7,702 nucleotides of DNA, taken from NCBI GenBank assembly GCA_019136035.1, contig JAGVUW010000825.1, positions 1 through 7,702 of the forward strand, written 5' to 3'. Each line of letters opens with the position of its first letter. Position 1 is the stretch's first letter. The translations under genes were made by a program, and so were the position numbers. Below the pieces are notes generated by a model, which worked only from the letters and a program-made list of their open reading frames with translations, made no database searches and was not told the origin of the DNA. The stretch is from Verrucomicrobiota bacterium. Its GTDB lineage: Bacteria; Verrucomicrobiota; Lentisphaeria; Oligosphaerales; JAFGRS01. This document shows, in pieces, positions 5,492-7,702 of this stretch.

Positions 5492-7702
5492 TCACATCGC
5501 GCCGCGGCCGCTCTGGAGGAGCGCCAGGGGCTCGGCGCGGCCGCTGCTGATGGCCGGCCACAGTGCCGCGGCTAGACACAGCGCCAGGGCGCCGGCAAAG
5601 CCCGCGGCCAGGGACCCCCACGGGATGACCAGCGGGGTCTCGAGGCCCCCGAAGAAGCTGACGTACTGCGACAGGCCGGTGCCGCACCACCCCGCCCAGA
5701 GGCCGAAGGCGAGGCTCAGCAGGCAGGCGCTCAGGCCGATCAGCAGCGCTTCGGCCAGGACCAGGCGCACGAGCGCACCGCGCGTCAGGCCGACGGAGCG
5801 CAGCAGGCCGAGCTCCCAGCGCCGGCTGCGCACCGAGGCCATGATGGTGTTGACCACCGCCAGCGAGGCGATCAGCAGGGTCACGAGCGGCAACTGGCAC
5901 ATGCTGCGGATGATGCCGTCGGAGCGCTGGCGGATGCGTCGGCCGACCTCCTCCGGGGTGCTGAGCCGCAGGGCCGTGCCGACCATCCGGGCGCCGTACT
6001 CCCAGGTGCCCTGGTCGTTGACCGGCTGGCGCTGACCGCGGTGTCGTTCGGCGATCGGCCGGAGGGCCTCCCCGACCTCGTCGAGGCTCGTTCCGGGCAT
6101 GGTGTCCATCCAGATGAAGTGGATCCTGTCGAGGCGGAAATCGGCGGCGACCTCACCATAGTCGGCGAAGACCATGGCGGCGGCGCGGGCGCTGCGGCGG
6201 CGCAGTCCGGAGAACTTGGTCATCCAGTGCCACCCCGGCAGGGCGACGACGCCGGCGATGGTGTACTCGACAACGCGGTCCGGGGCTTCGGGTGGGATCA
6301 GCCGGAAGCGGTCCCCGAGGCCGAGGCCGGCGGCCTTGGCGAAGTGGTCCGGCACGACGCAGTGCCGGCCGCCCTGAGCCAGAAGCCGGGCGGCCTCCTC
6401 GGCGTTGCCGGCGGTGAAGCGCAGGGGCAGCAGCGGGGCCGTGCCGCCCAGTCCGGTCCGCGGGTCGAGGCCGACCATGATAACGGTGTCCTGGCGGGTC
6501 ACGCTGGCGCGCTCCTGGCTGCCGGTGATGTCGTTCGCCAGGCGCGGCTGCTCGACCGCCAGGGGCAGACAGCGCTCCGGATCGACGCCGGGAAGGCGCC
6601 GCACCGCGGCCATCTCCTCCGGCGGCAGGCCGCCCGTGGTGAAGGCCGCGAGGACGTCCGGGACCCACTCGCCCGGGGTGAAGGGCGCCAGCATGGAGTA
6701 CCCCCAGGTCATGGTGGCGACGTAGAGGCCCAGCCCCAGGGTCAGGGCCACGGTCGTCCCCAGAGTCCGCCAGAGGTTGTTCGAGAGCTGGCTGCGGAGC
6801 AGCGCCGGACTGAGGCCGAGGAGGCGTGCCAGCCAGGCCCCCCCCAGGCTCTCGGCTACGCCGATGACGAGGGGCGCCAGGAGGAGGAAGCCGATGGCCA
6901 TGGCCGTGCAGCCGACAGCCGCGTAGACTGGGTAGCGTGCCGCGTCGGGCATCGGCACCACGAAGAGCAGCAGCGGCGGCACCGCGATCAGCCCGAGGCC
7001 GCCGAGGCTCAGCGGCCAGGACAGGCGCCGCGGTGAGAGGGCCGGCAGCGGCGTCGAGGAGGCCTCCAGCGGACTGATACGGGCAGCGCGCCAGGCCGGC
7101 AGGACCGACGCCGCCAGGGCCCCGCCGACGGCGGTCAGGCCGGAGAGCAGGAGGCACCACGCCCCCAGGCGGGCGCCATGCGGGAAGAGCCCCGGATGCG
7201 CCACGCGCAGGCCGGTCAGGAGGCCCCAGCCGGCCGCCAGGCCGCCGAGCCAGCCGATGGCCGCGAAGACCAGGCTCTCGGCGACGACCGTCGCCCCGAC
7301 CTGGGCACGGGTCAGCGCCACCGCCCGCAGGATGGCCAGGTGACGGAGGCGCTCCTGGACGCCCATACTGAGGGTGGTGAAGATGATGAAGACGGCCGCC
7401 AGGAGGGCCATGCCGGTGGCGGCATAGGCCTGCTGGCGGGCGCTGCTGCCGAGGCGGCTCTCGGCCATGCCGGCGCGGATCGCCGCGGCATCGACGACCT
7501 CGGCCGGCGGCCGGGCGGCGGCCAGGCGCGGCGCCCAGCGCCGGTTCCAGCCGGCCGCGTCCGCGCCGGGCTGGAGCCGCAGGTAGGCATACGAGGCCCC
7601 CGAGGTCGCGCCGCCGATGCGCTCGGCGGCGGCCGCGGGGATGTAGAGAGCCGCGCTGGGCGGCCCCCGCGGCGGTGAGCCCGGCGCGGCGCCGCGGCCG
7701 AG
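5492..7702 (-). CDS. FtsX/MacB-type ABC transporter permease (partial, N-terminus off the right edge)
   Basis: This is the membrane component of an ABC exporter of the MacB/LolC type; the ATPase partner would be outside the window. The visible 736 residues (counted from 7702) are open to the edge, so an internal ATG at 7468 is not the true start. After the end of a periplasmic domain (about 1-85), a first FtsX domain spans about 91-210, with the loop motif QERLRHLAILRAVALTRAQV after its first helix. Two further helices follow at about 230-285, then a helix near 308-340 that opens a second unit. A MacB-like periplasmic domain fills about 345-595. The final FtsX domain (about 600-730) has the matching loop SRRWELGLLRSVGLTRGAL. 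Duplicated FtsX modules are typical of large lipoprotein or peptide exporters. The substrate cannot be inferred. The repeat cluster separates this gene from tpx, so they are probably not one operon. Confidence 0.9.
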   Translation of the reverse strand, partial: LGRGAAPGSPPRGPPSAALYIPAAAAERIGGATSGASYAYLRLQPGADAAGWNRRWAPRLAAARPPAEVVDAAAIRAGMAESRLGSSARQQAYAATGMALLAAVFIIFTTLSMGVQERLRHLAILRAVALTRAQVGATVVAESLVFAAIGWLGGLAAGWGLLTGLRVAHPGLFPHGARLGAWCLLLSGLTAVGGALAASVLPAWRAARISPLEASSTPLPALSPRRLSWPLSLGGLGLIAVPPLLLFVVPMPDAARYPVYAAVGCTAMAIGFLLLAPLVIGVAESLGGAWLARLLGLSPALLRSQLSNNLWRTLGTTVALTLGLGLYVATMTWGYSMLAPFTPGEWVPDVLAAFTTGGLPPEEMAAVRRLPGVDPERCLPLAVEQPRLANDITGSQERASVTRQDTVIMVGLDPRTGLGGTAPLLPLRFTAGNAEEAARLLAQGGRHCVVPDHFAKAAGLGLGDRFRLIPPEAPDRVVEYTIAGVVALPGWHWMTKFSGLRRRSARAAAMVFADYGEVAADFRLDRIHFIWMDTMPGTSLDEVGEALRPIAERHRGQRQPVNDQGTWEYGARMVGTALRLSTPEEVGRRIRQRSDGIIRSMCQLPLVTLLIASLAVVNTIMASVRSRRWELGLLRSVGLTRGALVRLVLAEALLIGLSACLLSLAFGLWAGWCGTGLSQYVSFFGGLETPLVIPWGSLAAGFAGALALCLAAALWPAISSGRAEPLALLQSGRGAM

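Noticed and set aside
5202..6035. Plus-strand open frame of 277 residues across the repeat cluster
   Set aside because: Its first part is translated repeat sequence and its remainder is antisense to the permease. The minus-strand frames over 4923-5354 are repeat-derived as well.
5492..7468. Permease beginning at the internal ATG at 7468
   Set aside because: The same frame stays open to 7702 and encodes the end of a MacB-like periplasmic domain, so the real start lies outside the window.

Overview
This is a G+C-rich bacterial window in which every convincing gene lies on the minus strand, so transcription runs from high to low coordinates. The core is a Na+-translocating NADH:quinone oxidoreductase (Na+-NQR) operon in the order nqrB-nqrC-nqrD-nqrE-nqrF (3679 down to 1). 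nqrF runs off the left edge. The couplings are tight: an ATGA overlap at nqrB/nqrC, a 6-bp gap at nqrC/nqrD, an ATGA overlap at nqrD/nqrE and a 39-bp gap at nqrE/nqrF. The diagnostic residues are present: flavin-attachment SGAT in NqrC and SAAT in NqrB, one paired Cys in each half of NqrD and NqrE, and the plant-type 2Fe-2S cysteines plus the FAD motif in NqrF. The usual first gene, nqrA, is not where it is normally found.

In its place, upstream of nqrB, are three small redox genes. They are a divergent HesB/IscA-type (A-type iron-sulfur carrier-like) protein (4030-3719), a classical rubredoxin (4296-4138) and a Tpx-family thiol peroxidase (4885-4370). A perfect 9-bp hairpin separates rubredoxin from the HesB-like gene. 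The neighbourhood reads as NADH-driven membrane energy conservation combined with peroxide defence and iron-sulfur maintenance, which suits an anaerobe or microaerophile that meets oxygen.

Between tpx and the next gene (4886-5491) is a roughly 600-bp non-coding region. Most of it (5027-5478) is a cluster of structured, palindromic, REP/BIME-like repeats. It holds two nearly identical 136-bp tandem units and an older, diverged copy in the opposite orientation. The rest of the window (7702-5492) is the 3' part of a large FtsX/MacB-type ABC transporter permease with two FtsX domains, whose start lies beyond the right edge.

The organism cannot be named from the sequence. Na+-NQR is typical of Gammaproteobacteria, Bacteroidota, Chlamydiota and Planctomycetota. 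The high G+C, the shortened NqrB and the interspersed palindromic repeats would fit a Planctomycetota/PVC-type or other environmental Gram-negative lineage, but this is only a guess. The points most worth a second look are the nqrA-less operon with its HesB-like/rubredoxin/Tpx neighbours, the odd CxxC tail of the HesB-like protein, and the A-B-A repeat element.
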